Of a stretch of DNA of 64,000 nucleotides, positions 52,074-61,462 are shown piece after piece. The notes under the pieces are model-generated. The model saw only the letters and a list, made by a program, of their open reading frames with translations, had not been told where the DNA came from and searched no databases. Made by a program: the position numbers and the translations under genes. Within the stretch, counting starts at the first letter, position 1, and every line of letters begins with the position of its first letter. Source of the stretch: Nonomuraea guangzhouensis (GTDB lineage: Bacteria; Actinomycetota; Actinomycetes; Streptosporangiales; Streptosporangiaceae); contig NZ_JAHKRM010000033.1 in NCBI RefSeq assembly GCF_019396345.1, positions 1 to 64,000 of the forward strand, written 5' to 3'.

Positions 52074-52795
52074 AGGGCGTAGTTGCGGAGGACCGCGAGC
52101 GCCTGGAGGCCGTGCGGGCCCGTTGCCTTCAGCGCCGAGTCGGCGGCAGCCAGGCGGTGGGCGCCGACCCGGCAGAAGTCGGCGGCCGGGCCCGTGACGG
52201 TGGAGGGGGCCGTGGGGTCGCCGAAGTGCCAGAGGTCGCCGTCGGGCGAGGTGAGCTCACAGTAGACGGGACCGCCCTCGACCCCCTCGACGTCGAAGGC
52301 GTACGGCAGGGTGCGGTGGCCGAGCCAGGCGATGTGGCGCAGGCGCTCGGTGTCGGGATAGGGGATGCCGAGCGGGGCGGTGATGTCGTAGGCGTGGGCC
52401 CAGTGCTCGGCCAGGCGGGTGGTGGCGAGGGTCGCCGGGGACAGCGGGATGGCCACCCAGGACAGACGGGTGCCCTTGGGCTGGGCGCGCAGGGCGTCGG
52501 GGGTGGCGAAGGCGGCCGCGCGCCAGCGGGCCAGCAGGTCGGCGGGGGTGGTGTCGCGCTGGGCGGCCACCAGGGCGTCCGCCACGGCGTCGACGGCCTC
52601 GCCACCGACCGCGACGTCGTGACCCGCCACCGAGGCGGCGACGGCTTCCTCGGACTGGGTCAGGTGGAGAACCACGTCGGAGACGGTCCAGCCTTCCGCA
52701 GCCGAGGGGTGGGACCACTGGGCGGGGGTGAGGGCGGTGAGGACGGCGTCCAACTGCTCGTACTCGGCTTTGAGGTCGTCGAAGATGTCCGTCAT
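52070..52795 (-). CDS. DinB-like maleylpyruvate isomerase-family protein
   Basis: The 241-residue protein has the mycothiol-dependent isomerase/DinB four-helix start (WSHPSAAEGWTVSDVVLHL) and the later RLAEHWAHAYDI segment with metal-ligand His residues, typical of TIGR03084-type proteins. Such proteins are thought to be thiol-dependent metalloenzymes. The particular reaction is unknown. Confidence 0.8.
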   Translation of the reverse strand: MTDIFDDLKAEYEQLDAVLTALTPAQWSHPSAAEGWTVSDVVLHLTQSEEAVAASVAGHDVAVGGEAVDAVADALVAAQRDTTPADLLARWRAAAFATPDALRAQPKGTRLSWVAIPLSPATLATTRLAEHWAHAYDITAPLGIPYPDTERLRHIAWLGHRTLPYAFDVEGVEGGPVYCELTSPDGDLWHFGDPTAPSTVTGPAADFCRVGAHRLAAADSALKATGPHGLQALAVLRNYAL

Positions 52796-52826
52796 AGATC
52801 ACCACAATACCGAATAATGTTCTGCA

Positions 52827-54830
52827 CTAGAGCAGATCCGCCAGGACCCTGCGCTGGTAGGAGGTAAGGGGCGGCCGGGTGGCGTCGCGGGCGATCTGGG
52901 CGGCGCGGGCGCGGTCGCCCATCCGGGACAGGGCCCGCGCGCACAGGTACGCCACCAGGCCGTGATCACGCCCGCCGACCAGGGCCGCCTCCACCTCGAC
53001 CGACGCCTCCTCGACGCGGTCCAGCTCGGCCAGTGCCAGGGCGCGGGCGGCGATGGTGGCCGGTTCGGCGGGCTCGCGTACCCGGTCGAGGTCGCGTAAC
53101 GCCTGTACGGGCTTGCCCAGATCGGCCAGGATCTCGCCGCGCGCCCGCAGCGCGATGGGGGTGTCGCCGTCCACCGACAGCACGCCGTGCAGGATGGGCA
53201 GCGCCGCGCTCGGATTGCCCGTGTGCCACACCGTTATGGCCAGCTCGACCTGGACGGTGAGGTCGCTCGGCACCCGGCTCACGGCGGATCGCAGTTCGTC
53301 CACGGCCTCGTCGGCGCGGCCCTGATGCAGGATCACCCGGCCGGCCGCGGCCAGCGAGCGGCCCACGGCCGGGGTGTCCCGCAGCCGCTCGTACACCTGG
53401 CTGGCCTGCTTGTAGCACCGCTCGGCGGCCGGCCAGTCGCCGCGCGCGTGCGCGAGGTTGCCGAGAAAGGACTCGATCTCCGCGCGGGTGCGCAGCTCGT
53501 CCTCGCCGCAGCTCCGCCTGGCCTTCTCGCCGTGCGTCTCGGCCAGCGTGAGGTCGCCGTCCGCCAGCACCTGCTCGGCCACGCGCAGGTGCTCGGCGGC
53601 GCTCACCGGCGCCTGGCCGGAGCCGGGTTGGGGGCGCGCGCCGCCGAGCGCGTACAGCACCGGCTGGAGCAGCCGGTCGTGCTGGAGTTCGCACCAGCGC
53701 GAGCCCGAACGCATCTCCGCCTTGAGCACGTGCCGGTCGATCAGCGCCTTGACCACGCTGTTGGGCATGCCGGCGGTCTGGGTCTCGCCCTCGTACGCGG
53801 TGCCGCGGGTGCCGAGCGTGGTGATGAAGGTCTCCCGCAGCCAGGCGCTGAGCCGCTCGACGGGGATCTCGTGGTCGTGCGCGATCTCCGCGAGGGCCTG
53901 GTCGAGGAAGTCGCCGAGGGAGCGGTCGACGTCCGCGTGCCGTTCCACGTACTCCGGCGTGATGACCGTCAGGTCGGGTGGGCACGAGTGCCACAGCGCG
54001 GAGCAGACGATCTGCAACTGCACCGGCTCGACTGTGTCCACGGTGTAGGACTCGGGGGCGCCGGTGCCGTGCAGCCGCACCGTGCGCAGCTCCTTGACCA
54101 GGGTCTCGGCGGCTTGGGGGGCGTAGGAGCGCTCTGTTCCGGCGAGCGGCTCCTTGATCGCGGCCAGTGCCTCCTCTTCCTGGAACGGGGTCAGCACCAC
54201 GGACGCCGACGGCCCGCTGCTGCGCAGCGGCTCCCCGTGGGCCATGAGCCTGGCCAGGTAGTCCTCCCTGATCGACAGGAGCAGGCGCAGGTCCTCGTTG
54301 TCGTCCAGGGCCTCGGCGAGCTGGGCGATGAACGGGTCGCGGAAGCCCTGGCGGTACGGGAAGTCGAAGAAGAGCTCTTCGGCCTGGTCGATGGCCACCA
54401 GGATGGGGATGGGGTCGCCGTACTTGTCGATCCTGGGCCCGCGCCGCCGCAGGAACTGCTGGACGGTGAGCCCCGACAGCCGCGTGAGCGACTCGCCCGG
54501 CGCCCACGACGACAGCAGCGCCACCGTGAACGGATTGCGCTCGGGCAGCGCGGCCATCGGGAAGGCGGAGCCGTGGGAGAGCCGCCCGATCGGCAGCACG
54601 TCCACCCGCTTGTCCGCCAGCTCCGGCAGCACCCCCGCCTCGAGCACGGACGTCTTGCCCACGCCGGACGGCCCGTGCAGCATCGTGAGCCGGTGCGCCT
54701 GCCACATCACGGAGATCTCGTACGCCTTGGCGTCCCGCCCGAAGAAGCGCTCCTGGTCGTCCTTCGTGTAGGAACGCAGGCCCACGTACGGCTCGGCCTC
54801 GAAGGCGCCGGTCGGCGGCTCGGCGATCAC
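52827..54830 (-). CDS. nSTAND1-type NTPase with C-terminal TPR repeats
   Basis: The 667-residue protein begins with the nSTAND1 signature EPYVGLRSYTKDDQERFFGRD, then Walker A GPSGVGKTS (about 53-61), Walker B ILVAIDQAEELFFD near 150, a winged-helix region and a helical TPR-like tail from about 410. STAND ATPases assemble on sensing a ligand and trigger an effector. The GTG overlaps the SIR2-like gene by 4 bases, so sensor and effector are probably coupled. No membrane segment was seen. Confidence 0.85.
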   Translation of the reverse strand: MIAEPPTGAFEAEPYVGLRSYTKDDQERFFGRDAKAYEISVMWQAHRLTMLHGPSGVGKTSVLEAGVLPELADKRVDVLPIGRLSHGSAFPMAALPERNPFTVALLSSWAPGESLTRLSGLTVQQFLRRRGPRIDKYGDPIPILVAIDQAEELFFDFPYRQGFRDPFIAQLAEALDDNEDLRLLLSIREDYLARLMAHGEPLRSSGPSASVVLTPFQEEEALAAIKEPLAGTERSYAPQAAETLVKELRTVRLHGTGAPESYTVDTVEPVQLQIVCSALWHSCPPDLTVITPEYVERHADVDRSLGDFLDQALAEIAHDHEIPVERLSAWLRETFITTLGTRGTAYEGETQTAGMPNSVVKALIDRHVLKAEMRSGSRWCELQHDRLLQPVLYALGGARPQPGSGQAPVSAAEHLRVAEQVLADGDLTLAETHGEKARRSCGEDELRTRAEIESFLGNLAHARGDWPAAERCYKQASQVYERLRDTPAVGRSLAAAGRVILHQGRADEAVDELRSAVSRVPSDLTVQVELAITVWHTGNPSAALPILHGVLSVDGDTPIALRARGEILADLGKPVQALRDLDRVREPAEPATIAARALALAELDRVEEASVEVEAALVGGRDHGLVAYLCARALSRMGDRARAAQIARDATRPPLTSYQRRVLADLL

Positions 54831-55717
54831 GACCGCTTCCCCATTCGCTCGTCCAGTTCCGCGCAGAACTGGCGGGGGGTGCCCCAGAAGATGGAGACCT
54901 CCCATCCGTCGAAGTACCGGTCGAGATACTCCTTGGCGCGCAGGGCCGCTCCGGGTTTGACGTTCTCGTTCTCGGGCGTGAGCTGAACGCTGACATGACG
55001 CCGGCGGCGAATGGCCGGGTACCGTCTGATCAGTCCATGGAACAGCACCCGAAATGTCCATTCCTGAAGGGTGTAGCCGAGAAGGAGCAGGGGCCGGTTC
55101 GCCAGGGCGTCGAGAATGATCGGCGGAATCACGTGCCGGTTGTTCTGGGCTCGCGCGGTCGTCAGGTGGACCAGGAAGTCGATGTAGTCGTCTTCGGTCA
55201 GCACCATGGAGGACGGGAGGCTCGTGCTTCCGTGGAGATGGTAGACCATCGGCCGGTTGGCGTCGGGGCGTATTCCCGCGCCGCGCTCGAACAGGTTTCT
55301 GTCATACGGCACGCCCTCGTGCCACGGGCAGATCGCCGCGCTGGGTTCCTTGCCGGAACCACGGAGCGCCCGTACGAGGAAGTCGTCGTAATTGGTGGTC
55401 AGGAACACCGGGATGGGAAAGCCGGCGATGGACGAGTGGATTTCGCCCGGCGCCGTGAAGTCGGGCGGCCCGATCGCCGAGAGGCGGCGGCTGAGTTCGT
55501 GCTTGAGCCCGGAATCGCCAACGACACTTCGGACATATTGCATAACTCTGGCTAAATCACCGTCGTCGGCGAAGGGATAGTCGAAACGAGCCGCCCACTC
55601 GCGGCTCAACTCCCCGCTGGACGGGAGGTTGCCGTCGCTGGCCCCCGCACCGATGAACGGTGTGCAGTCACCGGTACGGAGCTGATCGATCAGCCGGGCC
55701 CAGTCGGAGTCCTTCAT
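54827..55717 (-). CDS. SIR2-like NAD-binding protein
   Basis: The 296-residue protein has the SIR2-like motifs: PFIGAGAS (20-27), TTNYDDFL (107-114) and a YHLHGS catalytic His at 162, then LLLGYTLQEWTF. Such domains are NAD hydrolases in several defence systems. The gene lies between a RiPP-precursor-like gene (60 bases upstream) and the nSTAND1 gene, with which it overlaps. The same domain, degenerated, is fused to an NB-ARC protein 3 kb away. Confidence 0.85.
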   Translation of the reverse strand: MKDSDWARLIDQLRTGDCTPFIGAGASDGNLPSSGELSREWAARFDYPFADDGDLARVMQYVRSVVGDSGLKHELSRRLSAIGPPDFTAPGEIHSSIAGFPIPVFLTTNYDDFLVRALRGSGKEPSAAICPWHEGVPYDRNLFERGAGIRPDANRPMVYHLHGSTSLPSSMVLTEDDYIDFLVHLTTARAQNNRHVIPPIILDALANRPLLLLGYTLQEWTFRVLFHGLIRRYPAIRRRRHVSVQLTPENENVKPGAALRAKEYLDRYFDGWEVSIFWGTPRQFCAELDERMGKRS

Positions 55718-55777
55718 CCGGGACGACCTGCTCTCCTGGCACGATGAGGGCGTGGAGCACGAGGTACGTCCTTATTT

Positions 55778-55966
55778 TTAGCCGGTGGCGGCGGGCCCGT
55801 CGATGCTCTGGCTGAACCCCGCGATCGGTCCCATCGCGTCTTCGCCCGCACGGAGCAGCATGCGCAGGGCGTGGGCGAGTGCTGACTCGTCCACCTTGTC
55901 GAGGTCGGCGAGCGACAAGGCACTCACATCGACAAGGGCGGGCGGTTCGGCCAGCTCATCGCTCAT
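55778..55966 (-). CDS. fxsA-like: FxSxx-type RiPP precursor variant with C-terminal extension
   Basis: The 62-residue peptide has a helical leader with ALVDVSALSLADLDKVDESA and a SALAHALRMLL stretch, then GPIAGFSQSIDGPAATG at the end. FxSxx-COOH precursors have a similar leader and end with F-x-S-x-x. Here F51-S-Q-S-I is followed by DGPAATG, so the family terminus is not kept. The ATG at 55966 has GGAG 7 bases before it. It heads the SIR2/nSTAND1 operon. It is probably the substrate of the FxsB-like radical SAM enzyme and the HExxH protein; that is inference. Confidence 0.7.
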   Translation of the reverse strand: MSDELAEPPALVDVSALSLADLDKVDESALAHALRMLLRAGEDAMGPIAGFSQSIDGPAATG

Positions 55967-56103
55967 TAAAGCTCCTACGTTCCGGAACTCGGCACACAAA
56001 AATCACGCCAACCCTATCCGTAAGTGCGGCGTAAATGTTCGAGCGACGCGAAACCCTCTAAGATGACGGCGAATGCGGTCGTCAGCGACCCCGGAGGCGT
56101 GAC
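55967..56103. promoter_or_regulatory. Divergent promoter region between the precursor and FxsT-like genes
   Basis: This 137-base AT-richer gap (for example CACACAAAAATCACG near 55993) separates the two divergent transcription units. For the plus strand, TTCGAG at 56038-56043 and TAAGAT at 56059-56064 could be a weak promoter, with a spacer of 15, shorter than ideal. GGAGG precedes the plus-strand GTG. Confidence 0.4.
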
Positions 56104-58632
56104 GTGACAGGTTCGCAGCCAGAGTCCGTCCGGACGTCGGGACGGGTTCCCGAAGTCTGGGGCAAGGTCCCCGCCCGCAACGTCAACTTCACCGGCCGGT
56201 CCGTCCTGCTGGAGCGTTTGCACGCGGGCCTGTCCACCGAGGTGACCGCAGTCGTCCCGCACGCCCTGCACGGCCTGGGCGGGGTGGGCAAGACCCAGCT
56301 CGCGGTCGAGTACGCCCACCGGTTCAGGTCCGAGTACGACGTGGTGTGGTGGATCCCCGCCGACCAACCCGTCCTGGTCAAGTCGTCGCTGGCCGGTCTG
56401 GCGCCGCATCTGGGCCTGCAGGCCGCCACCCGGAGCGGGGCCGAGGACGCGGCCGACGCGGTGCTCGACGCCCTGCGCCGCGGCGAACCGTACGACCGCT
56501 GGCTGCTGGTCTTCGACAACGCCGACCAGCCGGAGGAGATCAGCGAGCTCATCCCTCAAGGGCCGGGGCAGGTGATCGTCACCTCGCGCAACCACCGCTG
56601 GCAGGGCATCGTCGACACCGTCGCGGTGGACGTCTTCGACCGTCAGGAGAGCGTGGAGTTCCTCTCCAGGCGCGCGGGACTGTCCAGCACCGACGCCGAC
56701 CGGCTCGCCGAGCAGCTCGGTGACCTCCCGCTGGCGCTGGAGCAGGCCGGCGCGCTGCACGTGGAGACCGGCATCTCGGTGGACGACTACCTCCGGCTGC
56801 TGAAGGAGCAGACCAGCGCGCTGCTCTCGGAGAGCAAGCCGTCCGAATACCCGATGCCCATGACCGCCGCCTGGGCGCTGTCGGTCGCGCAACTACGCAG
56901 CAAGCTGCCCGAGGCCGTCGACGTGCTGCGCTGCTGCGCCTTCTTCGGCCCGGAGCCGATTCCGCGCGACGTCTTCCGCCGGGCCGGCCATCAGGCGTCC
57001 GACGCCAGGCTGAGCAGCATCTTCGGTGACACGATCCTGCTCACCAGGGCGATCAGGGAGCTGGGCAGGTTCGCGCTGGCGACCATCGACTCGCAGGCGC
57101 GCACGATCCAGGTGCACCGGCTGGTCCAGGCGCTGCTGCGGGACGAGCTGGACGAGGACGAGCGCCGCCGCTTCCGGCACGAGGTGCACCTCCTGCTGGC
57201 CGGCGCGGCGCCGAAGGTGCCCGACGAGACGGCCAGCTGGCAGCGGTACAACGAGCTGATCGCGCACATCCTGCCCTCGCAGGTGGCCGACTGCGCCGAA
57301 CCGGCGGTCCGCACCATGGTGCGCGACGTCCTCTACTACCTCTATCGATCGGGCAACTACCAGTCCGCGCGGATCTTCGCGGAGCGGTTCGTGGAGCGGT
57401 GGGCCGAAAGGTCGGGGCCCGAGCATCCCGACGTGCTGATCGCCCAGCGCCACCTCGGCGGCATCATCCGCGAGCTGGGCGAATACCGGGCCGCCTACGA
57501 TCTCGACAGCGCCACGCTGGCCAAGATGACCGAGGTGCTGGGCCCGGAGGACTCCGAGACCCTGGTGCTCAGCAGCGGGTTCGCGGCCGACCTCCGGGCC
57601 GCGGGCGACTGGTCGGCGGCCCGGGAACTGGACGAGAGGCTGCAGGCCCAGCACACGACCGTGTTCGGTGAGCAGGCGCCGGCGACCCTGCAGATCATGA
57701 ACAACCTGGCGGTCGACTACGGCCTCAACAGCGACTACCCGGCGGCCAGGGCCCTGCACGACGTCGTGCACCGCAAGCAGAACGAGAGCGCGGAGCGGAT
57801 CGGCGAGGCCGACGTGCTCAACAACTGGAACGGCCTGGCCAGGGCCGTCCGGCTGAGCGGCGACTCGCGGGAGGCGGTCGACCTCGGTGAGGACGCCTAC
57901 GCCTACGGCGTCCAGGAACTCGGCGCCGAGCACCTGTGGACCCTGAAGACGGCCCGCGACCTGTCGATCGCCAAGCGCAGGGCGGGCGACTTCGACGGCT
58001 CGCTCGAGCTCGCCAAGGACGTGCACGCGCGCCTGCAGCGCATCATGGGCGACCACCATCCCGAGACGGTCGCGGCGGCCAGCAACCTGTCCAACGCCCT
58101 GCGCGCGACCGGCGACATCAACGCCGCCTACGACATCGCCGAGCAGGCGGTGGCGAGATACCAAGCCATCTACGGGGACACCCACCCCTATGTGTACGGC
58201 TGCGCGACCAATCTGGCGGTCCTCCAGCGACTGCGCGGCGACGCCGAGACGGCCATGCACACCGACGAGCGGGCGCTGACCGGCCTCGACGGCAGGCTGG
58301 GGCGCGACCATCACTACGCCCTGACCTGCGCCGTCAACCTCGCCAGCGACCATGCCGCGCTGGACGACCACGTGGAGGCGATGCGGCTGGGCAGGGAGAC
58401 GCTCGACCGGCTGCGCAGGATCTTCAGCGCCGAATACCCGCTGCTGCTCGCCTGCCTGGCCAACCTCGTCCTCGACACCCGCGCGTCCGGCCGGCGGGAG
58501 GAGGCCGACGCGCTGTACGCCGAGGCCAAGCGCGGTTACGCCGGAGCCATGGGCCTCGATCATCCCGACGCGCGCCTCGCCCTGGACGAGGGCGCGCGCA
58601 TGGACTGCGACTTCGACCCGCCCCCCATCTGA
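56104..58632 (+). CDS. fxsT-like: FxsT-like NB-ARC/TPR protein
   Basis: The 842-residue protein has an NB-ARC ATPase with Walker A GLGGVGKTQ (about 57-65) and Walker B WLLVFDNAD near 135, a winged-helix region, and about eight TPR-like repeats (for example GPEHPDVLIAQRHLGGI) to the C-terminus. This matches the tetratricopeptide protein of FxSxx-COOH systems. The GTG start has GGAGG. It could sense the modified peptide; that is inference. A small minus-strand gene overlaps its 3' end by 73 bases. Confidence 0.83.
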   Translation: MTGSQPESVRTSGRVPEVWGKVPARNVNFTGRSVLLERLHAGLSTEVTAVVPHALHGLGGVGKTQLAVEYAHRFRSEYDVVWWIPADQPVLVKSSLAGLAPHLGLQAATRSGAEDAADAVLDALRRGEPYDRWLLVFDNADQPEEISELIPQGPGQVIVTSRNHRWQGIVDTVAVDVFDRQESVEFLSRRAGLSSTDADRLAEQLGDLPLALEQAGALHVETGISVDDYLRLLKEQTSALLSESKPSEYPMPMTAAWALSVAQLRSKLPEAVDVLRCCAFFGPEPIPRDVFRRAGHQASDARLSSIFGDTILLTRAIRELGRFALATIDSQARTIQVHRLVQALLRDELDEDERRRFRHEVHLLLAGAAPKVPDETASWQRYNELIAHILPSQVADCAEPAVRTMVRDVLYYLYRSGNYQSARIFAERFVERWAERSGPEHPDVLIAQRHLGGIIRELGEYRAAYDLDSATLAKMTEVLGPEDSETLVLSSGFAADLRAAGDWSAARELDERLQAQHTTVFGEQAPATLQIMNNLAVDYGLNSDYPAARALHDVVHRKQNESAERIGEADVLNNWNGLARAVRLSGDSREAVDLGEDAYAYGVQELGAEHLWTLKTARDLSIAKRRAGDFDGSLELAKDVHARLQRIMGDHHPETVAAASNLSNALRATGDINAAYDIAEQAVARYQAIYGDTHPYVYGCATNLAVLQRLRGDAETAMHTDERALTGLDGRLGRDHHYALTCAVNLASDHAALDDHVEAMRLGRETLDRLRRIFSAEYPLLLACLANLVLDTRASGRREEADALYAEAKRGYAGAMGLDHPDARLALDEGARMDCDFDPPPI

Positions 58633-58808
58633 TCCGGCGCCGGATGGGCGCCTCGCATCGCCATGGCGAAGTCGTGAAACAAGACCACGTGATCGCTCTG
58701 GCGCGCCTTGCGCAGCGTAAGTCGAAGCCCCAGGAACAGGATCAGGAAACGCAGCGCGCCCAGCAGAAAAGTGGCGGCCGAGAAAAGCAGTATGGTTTCG
58801 GGCCACAT
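58560..58808 (-). CDS. Small single-pass membrane protein
   Basis: The 82-residue protein has one membrane segment at about residues 5-30 (ETILLFSAATFLLGALRF) and a basic C-terminal tail rich in Ser/Arg. A strong GGGAGG site stands 4 bases before the ATG at 58808. It overlaps the FxsT-like gene on the other strand by 73 bases. I do not recognise a family. It could be a holin-like or anchor protein of the locus. Confidence 0.55.
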   Translation of the reverse strand: MWPETILLFSAATFLLGALRFLILFLGLRLTLRKARQSDHVVLFHDFAMAMRGAHPAPDQMGGGSKSQSMRAPSSRARRASG

Positions 58809-58972
58809 TGTGCCTCCCTTGCGATATGTCCTGGATTCAGGGAAGCCGGGGGTGGCAGTGTCCCGCAATGATCCTGGTCGAGTCCGGACGACCTGGTACA
58901 TCTCCTTGGTGGAACGCTCCGATAAAGCGGATAATCCTGAATGACTTCGTACGGAATCCGACAGGAGGGACG

Positions 58973-61462
58973 ATGCCCGAAGAATCCCTCCAGGCTTTCC
59001 TCGCCGCCCTCAGCGAACTACGCGGGCGGGCCGGCGGCCCCTCCTACCGCGAACTACGGCGGCTCAATCCCGAACGCCTGGCTCCCAGCACGGTGCAGAG
59101 CCTGCTGGAGGGCGACCGCAAGCGACCACCCTCATGGCCGCTCGTCGACGCCTACGTCCGCGCCTGCCTGGCCTTCGGGCGGGAGAACGGGCTGCGCCTG
59201 GAGGACGACGAGGAGGCGTACGTCCGCGGGTGGCTGGACCGGCACCGGAGCGTTTCCGCGATCATGAGCCAGGCGGCCGAGCCGGCGCCGGAGGACCGGG
59301 ACGATTCCCTGCCGCGGATCCTGGGCGGCGGCACGCCGCCGGTCAGGGGCCACTTCTCCGGCCGCCGGAAACTGCTCGCCGAACTCGACGCCGCGATGCT
59401 CGCGCAGACGGACTGGCCGGTGTGCCTGGTCGGACCCGGCGGGCACGGGAAGACCCAGCTCGCCTCTGAGTACATCAGCCAGCATGCGTCCAGGTACGTG
59501 GCCGTCTGGTGGATCAGGGCCGAGCAGCCCAGCCTGATCCGGACCGATCTGGCCTCGCTCGGCAGGCGGCTGAACGCGGACATCGGCGAGGCCGAGATCG
59601 TCTCGGAGACTCTGAAGCTGCTGCGGGAGGACTCCCGCTGGGCGCCGTGGTTGATGGTGTTCGACAACGCCGGGCAGCCGGAGAATGTGGGGGCGTTCCT
59701 GCCGCGCGGCCGGTCGGGGCACGTGCTCATCACCTCCCGCGAACCCGCGTGGGACGAGGTCGCGGTCCCCATCGAGGTCGGCGCGTTCGAGCGCGGGGAC
59801 AGTGTCGAGCTGCTCACCCGGCGGGTGCCCGGGATGTCCGTCGAGGAGGCCGGGCAGGTGGCCGAGGAGCTGGAGGACATGCCGCTCGGCGTCGTGCAGG
59901 CGGTCGCCTACATCAAGGGCTCCGGCCTGGCCCCCGCGGCCTACCTCGCGCGACTACGCGAACAGCCCGGCCGGATGCTGGACAAGCATCCGCCGGTCGA
60001 CTACGGGAGTGGCCTGGCATCGGCGTGGGACCTGGGCTTCGAGACGCTCAAGCAGACCTGCCCGGAGGCCTTGTACCTGCTGCAACGCTGCGCGTTCCTG
60101 CGGCCGGAGTCGATCTCGCACGGCCTGCTGCGCCAGGGCGGCCTGCCGCTGACGGGCGAGTCGGCCGCCGTGTTCCAGGATGCCGTGCTGGCCGACAACG
60201 CGATCCGGGCGCTCACCCGTTACGGGTTCGTCCGCCTGGCCGGCCGGGGCACGGTCCAGGTGCACCGGCTGCTCCAGTCGACGGTCAAGGAACGCATGAC
60301 CGGCGAGGAACGGGAGCGGGCCCGGCGCGACGTCCACCGGCTGCTGGCCGGATCCGACTGCGGCGATCCGGAGGACCGGGCGAACTTCCCCCGCTACGCC
60401 GAACTGGCCGGCCACGCCGAGGCGTCGTCCCTGGCCGACTCCGCGGACGAGGACGTGCGGGGCTTCGTGGCCCGGCTGGTCACGTACTTCCGGGCGATCA
60501 ACGACGGGGAGGGCGCCGAGCGCTACAGCGGCGTCGCGCCCGAGGCCGGGGCCCGCACGGCCGTGTACGACAGCGCGGTCCCCCGTCCTTCGCCCGCGCC
60601 GGCCGTGCCGCGCAGGGCGCTCATGGCGCGGGAGATGGAGGGTGACGACTGGGCGCGGCTGATCTACCAGGTGACCACGGGTGACTGCACCCCGATCGTC
60701 GGCAGCGACCTGTCCAGGGAGAAGGCCGCCCGGGTACGGGCGATGAGCTGGGAGTGGGCCGGCCGGCTCGGCTACCCGTTCGCGGACCCGTGGAACTTCG
60801 AGTCCGTCCTGGACTACGCGGTGACGCTGCCCGACCAGTCGGCCATGGCCGAGGAGATCCTCGAGGGGCTGCGGCGGGAATGGGAGCAGCGGGACGAGGA
60901 GGACCCGCACGCCTTCCTCGCGAAGGTGCCCGCCACCTCCTACCTGACCACCAGCTACCACGGGCAGCTCACGCAGTCGCTGCTGCGCGCGGGCCGGGAG
61001 CCCGTGATGAAGGTGCTGCCGTGGCGGCCGGAGCTCGCGGCGGCGGAGCCGGTGGTCGCGCCCACTCCCGAACGGCCCCTGGTGTGCCATCTGGCCGGTT
61101 CGTACGACCTGCCGGGCTCGCTGGTGCTGTCCGAGAGCGACCGCCTGAGGTGCCTGCGGGTCGAGCACCGCAGATGGTCGGCGGACATCGTCGGGGCGCT
61201 GGTGACGTACCCGTTCCTGATGATCGGCTACAACCCGCGGTCGTCGTCGTTCGACCTGCTGATGTCCCTCCTGTCGGGTGTCTCCACCCCCAGGAGGAAC
61301 ATCATGGCGCTGTACGATCCGGGCCCCGGCGGGATGGAGGAGGCCGCCAGGAAATATCACCTGGCCCGGATCGCCCGGCTGAACATGCGCGCGGCCGTCT
61401 TCTGGGGGGACGCCCGCGACTTCATCCAGGAATTGTCCCGCCGCCTGGAGACGACGGCGTGA
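58973..61462 (+). CDS. HTH / NB-ARC protein with degenerate C-terminal SIR2-like domain
   Basis: The 829-residue protein has an N-terminal helical domain typical of NB-ARC regulators (RRLNPERLAPSTVQSLLEG), an NB-ARC module with Walker A GPGGHGKTQ (about 154-162) and VFDNAGQPENV, no TPR repeats, and a C-terminal domain from about residue 557 that parallels the SIR2-like protein (DWARLI; TGDCTP; YPFAD). The catalytic positions differ: GAGAS is GSDLS, TTNYDD is TTSYHG and HLHG is HLAG. It should not hydrolyse NAD. AGGAGGG precedes the ATG. Confidence 0.8.
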   Translation: MPEESLQAFLAALSELRGRAGGPSYRELRRLNPERLAPSTVQSLLEGDRKRPPSWPLVDAYVRACLAFGRENGLRLEDDEEAYVRGWLDRHRSVSAIMSQAAEPAPEDRDDSLPRILGGGTPPVRGHFSGRRKLLAELDAAMLAQTDWPVCLVGPGGHGKTQLASEYISQHASRYVAVWWIRAEQPSLIRTDLASLGRRLNADIGEAEIVSETLKLLREDSRWAPWLMVFDNAGQPENVGAFLPRGRSGHVLITSREPAWDEVAVPIEVGAFERGDSVELLTRRVPGMSVEEAGQVAEELEDMPLGVVQAVAYIKGSGLAPAAYLARLREQPGRMLDKHPPVDYGSGLASAWDLGFETLKQTCPEALYLLQRCAFLRPESISHGLLRQGGLPLTGESAAVFQDAVLADNAIRALTRYGFVRLAGRGTVQVHRLLQSTVKERMTGEERERARRDVHRLLAGSDCGDPEDRANFPRYAELAGHAEASSLADSADEDVRGFVARLVTYFRAINDGEGAERYSGVAPEAGARTAVYDSAVPRPSPAPAVPRRALMAREMEGDDWARLIYQVTTGDCTPIVGSDLSREKAARVRAMSWEWAGRLGYPFADPWNFESVLDYAVTLPDQSAMAEEILEGLRREWEQRDEEDPHAFLAKVPATSYLTTSYHGQLTQSLLRAGREPVMKVLPWRPELAAAEPVVAPTPERPLVCHLAGSYDLPGSLVLSESDRLRCLRVEHRRWSADIVGALVTYPFLMIGYNPRSSSFDLLMSLLSGVSTPRRNIMALYDPGPGGMEEAARKYHLARIARLNMRAAVFWGDARDFIQELSRRLETTA

